This document shows, piece by piece, positions 29,886 through 37,071 of a stretch of 41,720 bases of DNA. This DNA is from a virus: positions 1 through 41,720 of IMG/VR virus record IMGVR_UViG_3300001686_000001; one strand, 5' to 3'. A program made the position numbers and the translations under genes. The notes below the pieces were generated by a model. It was not told where the DNA came from and did no database searches. It saw only the letters and a program-made list of their open reading frames with translations. Position 1 is the first letter of the stretch. Every line of letters starts with the position of its first letter.

Positions 29886-30013
29886 AAGACTGGTATTTCC
29901 TCAGGGGTGTCTCAGTCGTACTGGCTTGTTACCTTCTCGCTGGGATCACCTTGCGCTCAGTGGTAGCAGCCGTTCTTCTGTCCATCTCGTTCTATCCCTA
30001 TGCCAAGACTTAA
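29882..30013 (+). CDS. Membrane microprotein, 43 aa
   Basis: Two short hydrophobic stretches (VSVVLACYLLAGI; SVVAAVLLSISFY) with GGAGTG upstream. Overlaps the next gene by 14 bases. Function unknown. Confidence 0.6.
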   Translation: MKDWYFLRGVSVVLACYLLAGITLRSVVAAVLLSISFYPYAKT

Positions 30014-30149
30014 CAAAACCTGTTCCACCTGCGAGCGCAAGATCCCGGCCCGAGACTACGAGGCGGGGATGGTCGTGACAAGCTCGCACACAGGAGACCG
30101 TTGGTGCGGGAGATGCACCCTGAAGTTCATCCGAAAGACTGTAAGATGA
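30000..30149 (+). CDS. Zinc-finger microprotein, 49 aa
   Basis: CSTCERKIPARDYEAG ... WCGRC gives two Cys pairs around a basic chain. ATG lies inside the previous gene; the stop overlaps the next ATG. Probably nucleic-acid or protein binding. Confidence 0.6.
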   Translation: MPRLNKTCSTCERKIPARDYEAGMVVTSSHTGDRWCGRCTLKFIRKTVR

Positions 30150-30262
30150 GTCTCATGAGAACAGGATGCGTAAACGCTAGTTCGCTAAACTCTCCGCAGG
30201 GTTGCGCTGTAGTACGCGCAGGTTTCTGGGACGGACCTCTAAAGAGGTCCTTTGGGGAGTAA
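30146..30262 (+). CDS. Possible short ORF, 38 aa
   Basis: Coupled to the previous gene by ATGA, but the 3' half runs through a terminator hairpin (30233-30253), so I doubt that it is a selected protein. It has two cysteines and no motif. Confidence 0.25.
   Translation: MSLMRTGCVNASSLNSPQGCAVVRAGFWDGPLKRSFGE
30233..30253 (+). terminator. Intrinsic terminator
   Basis: GGACCTC-TAAA-GAGGTCC is a perfect 7-bp stem followed by TTT. A second hairpin GGGGA ... TCCCC follows at about 30254-30269. It separates the microprotein genes from the nuclease gene. Confidence 0.7.
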
Positions 30263-30303
30263 AGTCCCCTACGGGCCTCTAACCATCTAGGAAGGGAGCA
30301 AAC

Positions 30304-30777
30304 ATGAAGTACATTCCCGCTGTGATCGGCGGCGCTGTAGCCGCGCTGATCCTGGTCGGCCCCGAGTACCACCAACTCTCCCACTCATACCTAACCACTG
30401 TTCCTCCTGATCTTCCTCAGGTCCGAGGCGCTACGAGCCCCCGTGTTAACCAGTCGAACATTCACTTCACCGTGTGCGTCCGTGGGTACACAAGCACTGT
30501 CAGGCCCCCGGAGCGGTACACCACGAACCTGAAGCGCCGACAGATCAGAGACCTCCAACTCACGGGAACAGTCCACGACTACGAGGAAGACCACTTCATT
30601 CCTCTCTCTCTCGGAGGTGCGCCGTACAGCCCTCAGAACCTCTGGCCGGAGTCTTGGCCGCAGGCCCACAGATCAGATCCCCTGGAGTACAGACTGTACC
30701 GTCAGGTGTGCGGCGGCGAGATCACGCTCAAGCACGCGCGCAACCAGATCAGAACCTACAAAGAAAGGTACGGGTAA
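30304..30777 (+). CDS. Secreted or membrane-anchored HNH-like nuclease, 157 aa
   Basis: GGGAG lies before the ATG. An N-terminal hydrophobic segment (IPAVIGGAVAALILVG) is a signal peptide or anchor. The core EEDHFIPLSLGGAPYSPQNLWPE is an HNH-type nuclease signature (D-H ... P-x-x-L-G-G ... NLWP) known from exported bacterial proteins. VCGGEITLKHARNQI follows as in that family. Export from the infected cell suggests DNA scavenging or competitor exclusion. Two Cys residues may pair. Confidence 0.7.
   Translation: MKYIPAVIGGAVAALILVGPEYHQLSHSYLTTVPPDLPQVRGATSPRVNQSNIHFTVCVRGYTSTVRPPERYTTNLKRRQIRDLQLTGTVHDYEEDHFIPLSLGGAPYSPQNLWPESWPQAHRSDPLEYRLYRQVCGGEITLKHARNQIRTYKERYG
30376..30385 (-). repeat. 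Dispersed 10-mer, copy in the exported nuclease gene
   Basis: Sense strand CTCTCCCACT, just after the signal-type helix; encodes LSHS. Confidence 0.8.
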
Positions 30778-30778
30778 G

Positions 30779-30925
30779 ATGGGGTACGAAGTAACTCATA
30801 AGCTCAGACTTTCGGTGGATTCTAGTGGAATCGAAGTGTTTGCCACGGATTTCATCCGTGATCCTGGAGGCTGTCTCTCACAAGGACAAACAAGCGGCAG
30901 TCTCCTCGATTCAGGACTTCATTAA
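30779..30925 (+). CDS. Hypothetical small protein, 48 aa
   Basis: ATG two bases after the nuclease stop. The N-terminal 30 residues are beta-type (YEVTHKLRLSVDSSGIEVF). From about 30858 a better-looking frame runs one base ahead (+1), so this C-terminus may be out of frame. Confidence 0.4.
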   Translation: MGYEVTHKLRLSVDSSGIEVFATDFIRDPGGCLSQGQTSGSLLDSGLH

Positions 30926-30965
30926 CAAGCTGCAAAAGGCCCTCGACAAAGCCAAGGAGGCGTAA
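30858..30965 (+). CDS. Helical small protein, 35 aa, or 3' part of a frameshifted gene
   Basis: GTG 30858 gives a helical chain (AAVSSIQDFINKLQKAL), ending at TAATG with the next gene. It overlaps 30779-30925 in the +1 frame. Either a separate overlapping gene or the true C-terminus of that gene. Confidence 0.45.
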   Translation: MILEAVSHKDKQAAVSSIQDFINKLQKALDKAKEA

Positions 30966-31132
30966 TGCCCGGCAAGAACGCAGACAAGGACAAGAAGATG
31001 GCGGCAGACTTGAAGAAGCGTGGGATCTACCACGGCAAGCGGCTCACGTCCTCACTTGCTCCTCCTGTTCCGCCCCTCGGTGAGCCGGGTAGCGCTGCGT
31101 ACCGTCGTCTAATGCGGAAGAAGGTTCGGTAA
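30965..31132 (+). CDS. Basic small protein, 55 aa
   Basis: TAATG coupling at both ends, AAGGAGG upstream. Lys/Arg-rich with a central Pro stretch (LAPPVPPLGEPG). Could bind nucleic acid. Function unknown. Confidence 0.6.
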   Translation: MPGKNADKDKKMAADLKKRGIYHGKRLTSSLAPPVPPLGEPGSAAYRRLMRKKVR

Positions 31133-31296
31133 TGAAGAAAATCACGTACGATGTCAGGCCGGGAGACTTAGTGAGGCTTACAACCTGGTCTAACAGTTTC
31201 TTCGGCAGAAAACCCGACGCCGAGATTGTGATTCACGTTCAGAAAAGCAACGAAGAGAGCGGGGTTAGGCTTGTGATCTTGGGGCCGGAAGGTTAA
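31132..31296 (+). CDS. Hypothetical beta-type small protein, 54 aa
   Basis: TAATG coupling. Begins MKKITYDVRPGDLVRLTTW, a pattern like a small beta-barrel, and ends VILGPEG. Converges with the small terminase gene, overlapping its stop by four bases. Confidence 0.6.
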   Translation: MKKITYDVRPGDLVRLTTWSNSFFGRKPDAEIVIHVQKSNEESGVRLVILGPEG

Positions 31297-31733
31297 GAAC
31301 TTTCGCGTTCGGCCGACTCTTGAACGATCTTGTCCAGAATCTGATGCGCTTTTTCTTGATCCTCTTTCGAGAACTCGAATTCCCGGCCGGGGTTGTTGAC
31401 CGTGATCTCCTGCTTGTAGTTGTCTCGGTAGGAGTGATCCAGTTTCTTGAGCAGGAACATGAGCAGAAGGTGTCCGCCCTTGGCGTCCGGGTCGAGGGCT
31501 CGTTGCTTCAAGTTCTCTTCTGCGAGGGACTTCAGCACCTCAGACCATTCTTCCTGAGCGTGTTTCCAAGCCGCGCGGAACTCCGGATCCTCCTCGCGCC
31601 AGTAGTACACCAACCGGCGCGGCACCTGGGCGATCTTGCAAGCCTCGGTGACGTTCGTTCCCTGCGCGAGAGCCGTCAGGAAGTCCAGGCGCTGCATGTC
31701 GGTAAGGGGCTTGCTGCTAGGCAAGTTTCCCAC
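31293..31733 (-). CDS. Terminase small subunit, 146 aa
   Basis: Residues 12-50 (MQRLDFLTALAQGTNVTEACKIAQVPRRLVYYWREEDPEF) form the DNA-binding helix-turn-helix typical of phage small terminases, followed by a helical oligomerisation part and an acidic C-terminus. GTG 31733 has no clear Shine-Dalgarno. It is alone on the minus strand, about 3.7 kb from the large subunit start, an unusual separation. It should recognise the packaging start. Confidence 0.75.
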   Translation of the reverse strand: MGNLPSSKPLTDMQRLDFLTALAQGTNVTEACKIAQVPRRLVYYWREEDPEFRAAWKHAQEEWSEVLKSLAEENLKQRALDPDAKGGHLLLMFLLKKLDHSYRDNYKQEITVNNPGREFEFSKEDQEKAHQILDKIVQESAERESS

Positions 31734-31806
31734 CCACGTTGTGTGTGGTGCGTTTGGTACTGGGCATTACAGGGTATTGTAGATCAACAAACTGAAAGGG
31801 AACACC

Positions 31807-31977
31807 ATGAAGGAACTAAGAAAGTCAATTCCAGACGACGAGTACGACCTTCGGATGCAGGCCGCTAGAGAACGTGCCCAGTGGGAGTTGGGCGATCCAT
31901 CCTGGGCCGGGATCATCGTTGGAGCTTTCTTGTATCCCGAGGAGGATCGCGAGGCCCTGGACAAGGAGCAGGAGTGA
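31807..31977 (+). CDS. Hypothetical small protein, 56 aa
   Basis: AAAGGG precedes ATG 31807, with a TATTGT -10 about 30 nt upstream that overlaps a reverse TACAAT facing the small terminase. Acidic/basic helical chain with a hydrophobic middle (WAGIIVGAFLY). The stop overlaps the next start (GTGA). Confidence 0.6.
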   Translation: MKELRKSIPDDEYDLRMQAARERAQWELGDPSWAGIIVGAFLYPEEDREALDKEQE

Positions 31978-32285
31978 CGCCTCAAGAACGTAAGATCGTA
32001 GGAGAGCTAGTCAGGCAGGCCAAGCTCGAACGCATGGAGAGCACTGGGTACCGGATCTGCGCGAGCTTGTCCTGCGACGTGGATTTCGAGATCACCCGCG
32101 CCGACCGGATGTACTGTACGGAGAGTTGTAGGAAAAGAGCTACGGATCTGAAGCGGTACCGCACCAAGCCCAGGACTCCGGAGCAGAGAGCGCGCGATCT
32201 AGCCAAGAAACGAGAGCGGTACTACAAGAAACGGCAGGAGAACCCAAGCCTCTCGGGTCGGGAGGCTCATCGTGTTACGGGATGA
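31974..32285 (+). CDS. Basic protein with zinc finger, 103 aa
   Basis: GTG 31974 overlaps the upstream stop. ICASLSCDVDFEITRADRMYCTESCRKRA is a Cys-rich finger like those of HNH-associated and treble-clef proteins, followed by a Lys/Arg helix (RARDLAKKRERYYKKRQ). DNA binding is likely. Confidence 0.65.
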   Translation: MTPQERKIVGELVRQAKLERMESTGYRICASLSCDVDFEITRADRMYCTESCRKRATDLKRYRTKPRTPEQRARDLAKKRERYYKKRQENPSLSGREAHRVTG

Positions 32286-32295
32286 AGGAGAGACT

Positions 32296-32511
32296 ATGAT
32301 TCCTAATGTTGAAGTCAAGGACGAAATCTGGCTGCTCGAAAGATGGTTCGATAGAGGTGGTAATTGGGAATACTCTCAGATCGTTGTAAACCACAAGTTT
32401 CTCCCTGACGAAGCAACGACTGACGGTTGGACAGTTACCCATTACAAAATCGCAAGAGAAAGCGCCTGCCGTTCCGTCAGGACTGCAAACAGTCAGCTTC
32501 CGGAGCGCTGA
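32296..32511 (+). CDS. Hypothetical small protein, 71 aa
   Basis: GAAGGAGAG lies before ATG 32296. N-terminal 45 residues have a beta/Trp-rich composition (IWLLERWFDRGGNWEYSQIVV). A hairpin-rich region begins just after the stop. Confidence 0.55.
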   Translation: MIPNVEVKDEIWLLERWFDRGGNWEYSQIVVNHKFLPDEATTDGWTVTHYKIARESACRSVRTANSQLPER

Positions 32512-33051
32512 GGGTTTTTCAGTTGGCGCTGCGATAGTCAACGCAGTTGACAAAGGAAGCGAAGCTTCCGTCAGTGGAAGTTTCCACGCTTCTCGCAGTG
32601 TTCGCCATTCTCTGAATGGCGCTGCGATCAGATAGGGGGCGGGGGCGCTCCCGGGAACTTGCGCCCGCAACTACATTGATAACTAGCCAGGTAGTTGACC
32701 GCGCAAGCTCTCCACAAGAGAGAACGACCCCCGCTCCGGTCGAGGTACTGTTCCAGATGTAAGGATTGTGTGCGGATCGCTTGCTATTCCCCTTGACAAC
32801 TGTGACGATGTGGTTTTACCCGCGAGCGAACGAGAGGAGTACGACACCACGGGACACCATGTAGGGCTATAGAGCGAAGGAGCCGCTCCCCGAACCAAGT
32901 GCTCCCCCCGGTCACGGCATAGCCCCGGAGAGCGTTAGCACCCGCTCAGTACGGATCCGGCTACGGCAAAGATGAGGAAACCCGCATACCCACAGGACGA
33001 GGGGATTACGTACTGATCCGAACTACTGACCTACAATCGAGAGGAGCAACC
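32512..33051. other. 540-bp non-coding region with hairpin array
   Basis: No supportable gene. The first 155 bp hold five hairpins: GTCAAC/GTTGAC (32537-32551), GGAAGC/GCTTCC (32555-32569), GTGGAA/TTCCAC (32574-32587), CGCCATTC/GAATGGCG (32603-32621), GGGCGC/GCGCCC (32643-32666). The 12-mer TGGCGCTGCGAT occurs at 32524 and 32617. A TTGACA is at about 32794 and a TACAAT about 20 nt before the next ATG. It could be a non-coding RNA, an origin or a regulatory leader. Confidence 0.6.
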
Positions 33052-33324
33052 ATGGGTTTCTTGGAAGTGAACGAGCGGCCGATTCTCGGCCATGGCGGAC
33101 GAGTCACGATGTGGCTTCGCGCCGGTACCACGGAGTTCGTGGTCGAGGCCGTGACGGCCGACGGTGAGCAGATCAACCGATGGAGCGCGCTTGACGGCGC
33201 CGAGGCGGTCGAGATCTTCGATCATCCGTTTGCTGACCCGTCCACGCCGGACGTATTCCGGCGGACGCCGGAGATCCACGACGACGAGTACGTGCCCGAC
33301 GACCCGGAGCAGGTGACAGCGTGA
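33052..33324 (+). CDS. Hypothetical acidic protein, 90 aa
   Basis: GAGAGGAG lies before ATG 33052. The N-terminal half is beta-rich (RVTMWLRAGTTEFVVEAVT), the C-terminus strongly acidic (HDDEYVPDDPEQV), like small DNA-mimic or inhibitor proteins of phages. Function unknown. Confidence 0.6.
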   Translation: MGFLEVNERPILGHGGRVTMWLRAGTTEFVVEAVTADGEQINRWSALDGAEAVEIFDHPFADPSTPDVFRRTPEIHDDEYVPDDPEQVTA

Positions 33325-33614
33325 TCTACGCGGACGGTACCGCGCTGGAATTTTCCCAACCGTGGGGGTTCACCTGTAAAGGTAGGGCTCTTTGTCCGGA
33401 CGGGAAGGTTCGTGCGTTTCAAGGCAGAACCGCTGACACGATGTTTTCCATTCCCGTATCTGTTTGCGCGCGGGGTACGCGCGTCTCCGGGTTCGTCATG
33501 ACAGAGACTCGCGAGGGATTCTCTACCGCCACGGAAGATGACCCCGCAATCGTCAAGTTCATTCCCTATACCTACCGAAAGAACTGGAGACTCGTCTCCG
33601 GAGAGGAGAACTAA
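33321..33614 (+). CDS. Hypothetical beta-rich protein, 97 aa
   Basis: GTG 33321 overlaps the upstream stop (GTGA). Beta-rich with three cysteines (FTCKGRALCPDG; VSVCARG). No family recognised. Confidence 0.6.
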   Translation: MIYADGTALEFSQPWGFTCKGRALCPDGKVRAFQGRTADTMFSIPVSVCARGTRVSGFVMTETREGFSTATEDDPAIVKFIPYTYRKNWRLVSGEEN

Positions 33615-33752
33615 ATGTCAGCGAAGAACTACCCCAAAAGGAGCGCGGACGGTTCCGCGCGGCACGCGCGCAAGAAGCACGTTCGCACGTACCCCATGGA
33701 TCACAAGGTGAGTCGTCAGGCTCGCACAAACGAGAGGAGCAACAACAAATGA
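33615..33752 (+). CDS. Very basic microprotein, 45 aa
   Basis: ATG follows the stop of the previous gene and GAGGAG; the stop overlaps the DUF932 start (ATGA). Arg/Lys/His-rich (SARHARKKHVRTYP), so probably nucleic-acid binding. Confidence 0.55.
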   Translation: MSAKNYPKRSADGSARHARKKHVRTYPMDHKVSRQARTNERSNNK

Positions 33753-34747
33753 GCGCCGAAACCTTCGAATGGTTGAACACTCAGACCCTTATCGGGTTCA
33801 CCGAGCAGCGTGGCAACGCTTGGCACTATCGCAAGGAGAACCAGGGAGCCGAGTCTAACCACTACCCCGGCGCGATCCCCCTGGACGACGTGACCCGGCG
33901 GCTGTTCAACTTCACGGTCGAGGAGCGCGAGTTCTACATTCTCGGGGATTCGGGGTTCGTTCCCGTTCCCGGTCGTAAGGCCATGGTGACTAGCGATACC
34001 AGCGAAGTCCTGGGAGTGTTCAAGCAGGGCTATCAGGGTCACGGGTATGAGGAATGGCTCCTGACGAACGTCGGAACGATCCTCGACTCCGACCTGGGCA
34101 TCGGTTCGGCGGGTCTCCTGAAGAACCGGGCGCAAGCGTGGGTTTCCGTGGAAATGCCCGAGAACATCACCACTCCGGAGGGAGTCGAGTTCAGGCCGAA
34201 CCTGGTTGCCTGTACCTCGTTCGACGGTTCGCTTGCCACGACGTACAAGCGGACGCAAACGTTCGTTGTCTGTGACAACACTCTCGCCGCCGGAATGTCC
34301 GAGGAAGGTCAGACCTTCAAGCTCAGGCATTCCAAGTTTTCCGGGATGCGCCTGGGCGATGCCCGCGAGGCTCTCGCGATTGTCCACACAATGGCCGAAG
34401 AGACGGCCCGCCAAATCGCTCACCTCTGCGCCTGGCAGGTGTCGGAAGCTCAATGGGATAAGGTGCTGAACGTCCTGGTTCCGGTGCCCGAGGAGGATGG
34501 CCGTGGGAAGACCGTGGCGATCACCAAACAGGCCGAGGTTACGAACCTCTACCGGAGCGATTCCAGGGCGGCACCGTGGCGCGGAACGGCTCTGGGAGTG
34601 CTGCAAGCGTTCAACACTCATGCCCAGCACGTTGCCGGGGTTCGGAAGGGCGCGCTCCGCCAGGTGCGGAACATGGAGAACGTACTCAGCGGGAAGAGCG
34701 GCGCGAGCGATGCGCGGGTTCTTGAGGTCTTGGGAGCGACGGTATGA
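33749..34747 (+). CDS. DUF932 / phage-plasmid-like protein (TIGR03299 type), 332 aa
   Basis: TSDTSEVLGVFKQGYQGHGYEEWLL, RAQAWVSVEMPE, CTSFDGSLATTYKRTQTFVVCDNTL and LRHSKFSGMRLGDAREAL are blocks I know from this widespread phage/plasmid family. Its biochemical role is unknown; it is often seen near replication or early genes. GAGAGGAG lies before the ATG. Confidence 0.8.
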   Translation: MSAETFEWLNTQTLIGFTEQRGNAWHYRKENQGAESNHYPGAIPLDDVTRRLFNFTVEEREFYILGDSGFVPVPGRKAMVTSDTSEVLGVFKQGYQGHGYEEWLLTNVGTILDSDLGIGSAGLLKNRAQAWVSVEMPENITTPEGVEFRPNLVACTSFDGSLATTYKRTQTFVVCDNTLAAGMSEEGQTFKLRHSKFSGMRLGDAREALAIVHTMAEETARQIAHLCAWQVSEAQWDKVLNVLVPVPEEDGRGKTVAITKQAEVTNLYRSDSRAAPWRGTALGVLQAFNTHAQHVAGVRKGALRQVRNMENVLSGKSGASDARVLEVLGATV

Positions 34748-35028
34748 GCGTGGATCGCGTCAGCGCGGGACTTGCCTGGTTCGACGGCCGGATAATGGAC
34801 AGGAAGAACGCTCACGGTGTCGGGTTCGTTCGCGGCACCGAAGGTGAGGACTCGTGGAACGAGGATGAGCGTACCGCTCATTTCCTGTCCGCACTGGAAG
34901 CTCTTGCACTTCTGACAACGTGCTCTGACGAGTTTTGCGCGGTCTGGGAGGAGTATGAAGCAGGGTACGCCGAGGGAGTCCGCGTGAAGAACCTGCTCGA
35001 CAACCGTGGGAAGGGAGTTGCTTACTAA
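34744..35028 (+). CDS. Hypothetical protein, 94 aa
   Basis: Overlaps DUF932 by ATGA and the next gene by one base. Helical with acidic patches and two cysteines. Part of the DUF932 operon. Function unknown. Confidence 0.65.
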   Translation: MSVDRVSAGLAWFDGRIMDRKNAHGVGFVRGTEGEDSWNEDERTAHFLSALEALALLTTCSDEFCAVWEEYEAGYAEGVRVKNLLDNRGKGVAY

Positions 35029-35429
35029 TGGATCGTATGGCAGTAGTCGCCAAGGTACGGGAGCATTTCAGCGCGCCGGGTGCCGAACTTGCTCGTGATT
35101 CCGCGCGATCAGCATGTCGATACAGGTGGAACGGGGAGCCAGATTCCCCGGTTAGGTGCGCGTTCGGTGTCCTGATCCCGGATGTCATGTACCGCAAAGA
35201 GATGGAGGGAACGGGAGCGATTGTTCTTCTCGGGGAGCATCCGGGTCTCGCCGCTCACTTGGGCGTTGGCTCTTACGGTGACATGACTTTTCTGGAGCGG
35301 ATCCAGGAGATTCACGACACTTCCGAATCGGTCGAGGAGTTTCTACGTCGGATCCAACTCTGGGAGTTGATCGGGTTTCCACGCACTCCCCTCTCCCACT
35401 CCCCTCATTCCCCCCTCATCTGTACTTGA
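35028..35429 (+). CDS. Hypothetical protein, 133 aa
   Basis: TAATG coupling with the previous gene. The body (VRCAFGVLIPDVMY ... MTFLERIQEIHD) resembles small proteins common in actinophages. The last 15 residues (TPLSHSPHSPLICT) come from a CT-rich stretch with a dispersed 10-mer, a possible late extension of the reading frame. Confidence 0.6.
   Translation: MDRMAVVAKVREHFSAPGAELARDSARSACRYRWNGEPDSPVRCAFGVLIPDVMYRKEMEGTGAIVLLGEHPGLAAHLGVGSYGDMTFLERIQEIHDTSESVEEFLRRIQLWELIGFPRTPLSHSPHSPLICT
35391..35400 (-). repeat. Dispersed 10-mer, copy at the end of the 35028 gene
   Basis: Lies in a CT-rich run (ACTCCCCTCTCCCACTCCCC) that gives the protein a Ser/Pro tail. Confidence 0.8.
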
Positions 35430-35840
35430 CTTTGTACTTGATCTTTGTTACTCGCCCACCCTCATGGTCCATGCTAGAGACCCGGCGAGACAAGGACACA
35501 TCGAGTGGCGAAGAAGTTAGGCCAGACACCCCAATCCCTCCAAGCCGAAAGGAATGGTTCATTGGTTAACCATTGAGGTCTAAAGGTCAGACCAATGGCG
35601 TAGCCCTTGGGGTCCGAAGGTCGGACCATTCGAGCGGTCAGATACCGAAGGGTCTAATGGTCTAATGGTCAACCATTGAGATAGTTGAGCACGCGGGGAA
35701 CGGCCCGAGAATTTGGGGCCCCCGCCGAGCGGAGCGAGCGCTACCCGCCCCAGATTATTGGCTGAATAGTTGAGGATCAACGCTTGCTTCGCAAGTTCGG
35801 GCACAGGTTTGAGCCGTGGGGGAATGGGTAGACTGAAAGG
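35430..35840. other. 410-bp non-coding region with iteron-like repeats
   Basis: Contains GGTCAGACCA and GGTCGGACCA (35585, 35619), tandem TCTAATGG (35653, 35661), AACCATTGAG twice (35568, 35671), GGTTAACC (35564) and AATGGTCAACCATT (35664-35677). GGTCCG ... CGGACC (35611-35627) also forms a hairpin. A 23-codon GTG frame near 35504 is not convincing. Candidate origin, operator array or packaging region. Confidence 0.6.
35829..35840 (+). promoter_or_regulatory. Promoter -10 (TAGACT) for the gene at 35841
   Basis: TAGACT (35829-35834) plus GAAAGG precedes the ATG; the spacer itself could also act as a ribosome-binding site if transcription starts upstream. Confidence 0.55.
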
Positions 35841-35948
35841 ATGAGGCACGAAGCCCAGATCAAAGGCTGGCCCGCTGCTCTGCTGATGGTGGTGATCCTG
35901 CTAGGGATCGTGGACGTGATCGTACGACTACTGGAGGTGATCTTCTGA
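35841..35948 (+). CDS. Membrane microprotein, 35 aa
   Basis: A short basic head (MRHEAQIKGW), then one transmembrane helix (AALLMVVILLGIVDVIV). The stop overlaps the next ATG (TGATG). Function unknown. Confidence 0.6.
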   Translation: MRHEAQIKGWPAALLMVVILLGIVDVIVRLLEVIF

Positions 35949-36154
35949 TGGAGGAGTACGTTTCTCTCCTTGATGTGTTCATGCCCGAAGATCTTTGTGC
36001 CAGGTGTAACGAGCAGGAGGCGAGCAACAGGTTCTACTGGATCGCGACGAACGAGCGCGAGTCCGTCCGGCTGGCTTTCTGCTCCTCGGAGTGCCACGCG
36101 GCGTTCTGGAGAGGCTGGGACGCTTGCACGGCCACCGAAAACCCAAAGCTGTAA
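35948..36154 (+). CDS. Zinc-finger small protein, 68 aa
   Basis: CARCNEQEASNRFYW ... AFCSSECHAAFWRGW has a CxxC and a CxxxC pair in FCS-finger style. Coupled to both neighbours (TGATG, TAATG). Possibly an accessory of the methyltransferase that follows. Confidence 0.65.
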   Translation: MEEYVSLLDVFMPEDLCARCNEQEASNRFYWIATNERESVRLAFCSSECHAAFWRGWDACTATENPKL

Positions 36155-36855
36155 TGTCTCTCAAACCTTTTTTTTCCTTCTATGGAGGGAAATGGAGAAT
36201 TGCTCCTCGCTACCCCAAACCTGAGTTTTCTCGTTTGGTAGAGCCGTTTGCGGGATCGGCTGGGTACGCTTTGCGCTATCCGGAATCGAAAGTGGAGTTG
36301 TATGACATCGATCCAGTCATAGCGGGGGTGTGGAGCTACCTGATACAGGTATCCGAGGAGGAGGTTCGCTGTCTCCCGATTGGTTTTCAGAACGTAGATG
36401 ACCTTCTAGTTCCCCAGGAGGCGCGGTGGCTCATGGGCTTCTGGCTTAACAAGGCTTGTGTACAACCAATGAAATCTCCCGCCGCCTGGATGCGAGGAAG
36501 ATTACGACCAAACTCTTTCTGGGGAGAGGCAATCAGGGAACGGATAGCCTCTCAGTTGCAATACATAAGACACTGGAAGGTGTTCAACGAGTCTTACTGG
36601 AAGGCCTCCCAAGGGTTTGCCACCTGGTTTGTCGATCCGCCTTACTCAAATCCTGCCGGGAGGCTTTACAAGCACAACAAAATCGATTACGGAGCACTTT
36701 CCTGTTGGTGTAAGTCAAGGGAAGGTCAGGTTATCGTTTGCGAGCAAGAGGGAGCGGATTGGCTTCCCTTTGAACCTTTTTACCTAGCCAAGGCCACGGA
36801 GGGAGATAGGGGAAAGAAAGTATCCCGGGAGGCTATTTGGGTTCAGACAAGTTAA
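36154..36855 (+). CDS. D12-class adenine DNA methyltransferase (Dam-like), 233 aa
   Basis: The start FFSFYGGKWRIAPRY is motif X-like. LVEPFAGSAGYALRYP is the AdoMet-binding motif I; LYDIDP follows; WFVDPPYSNPAGRLY holds the DPPY catalytic motif IV. This order is that of the D12/Dam alpha class. It is the second adenine methyltransferase in the genome (see 18046). ATG 36154 overlaps the upstream stop (TAATG). Confidence 0.85.
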   Translation: MSLKPFFSFYGGKWRIAPRYPKPEFSRLVEPFAGSAGYALRYPESKVELYDIDPVIAGVWSYLIQVSEEEVRCLPIGFQNVDDLLVPQEARWLMGFWLNKACVQPMKSPAAWMRGRLRPNSFWGEAIRERIASQLQYIRHWKVFNESYWKASQGFATWFVDPPYSNPAGRLYKHNKIDYGALSCWCKSREGQVIVCEQEGADWLPFEPFYLAKATEGDRGKKVSREAIWVQTS

Positions 36856-36864
36856 ACTGGGGCT
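36853..36864 (+). promoter_or_regulatory. Leaderless promoter -10 (TAAACT)
   Basis: TAAACT (36853-36858) plus GGGGCT precedes GTG 36865. It sits on the stop of the methyltransferase gene and starts the capsid region. Confidence 0.6.
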
Positions 36865-37071
36865 GTGCCCGAGTACGAGAATCCGGATTCTGGAGCCTGG
36901 TTACAGATGGGTAACTACTCTTATGTGCAGACGCATGAGCGTAACCGTAAACTGAAACCACGGAGGTATCCTTTTGGATTCGGAGTCCAACCCCCAGCCG
37001 AGCGAGAAGCCCCAACAGTGGGACGATCAAGTGATCCACGCCTGCGCCGTGGCAGGCCAGGAGGCGCTTGA
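36865..37071 (+). CDS. Hypothetical small protein, 68 aa
   Basis: GTG set by TAAACT-N6. The first 45 residues (PEYENPDSGAWLQMGNYSYV) look coding; the last 20 are Arg/Gly-rich and overlap a better frame starting at TTG 36974. The end may be out-of-frame sequence. Confidence 0.5.
   Translation: MPEYENPDSGAWLQMGNYSYVQTHERNRKLKPRRYPFGFGVQPPAEREAPTVGRSSDPRLRRGRPGGA

Noticed and set aside
32512-33051. CRISPR array
   Set aside because: The hairpins are different sequences with no regular spacer-repeat period; no array seen anywhere in the window.
35504-35575. 23-codon GTG frame in the repeat region
   Set aside because: Ends inside the repeat block, no promoter at the right spacing, no homologous feature.
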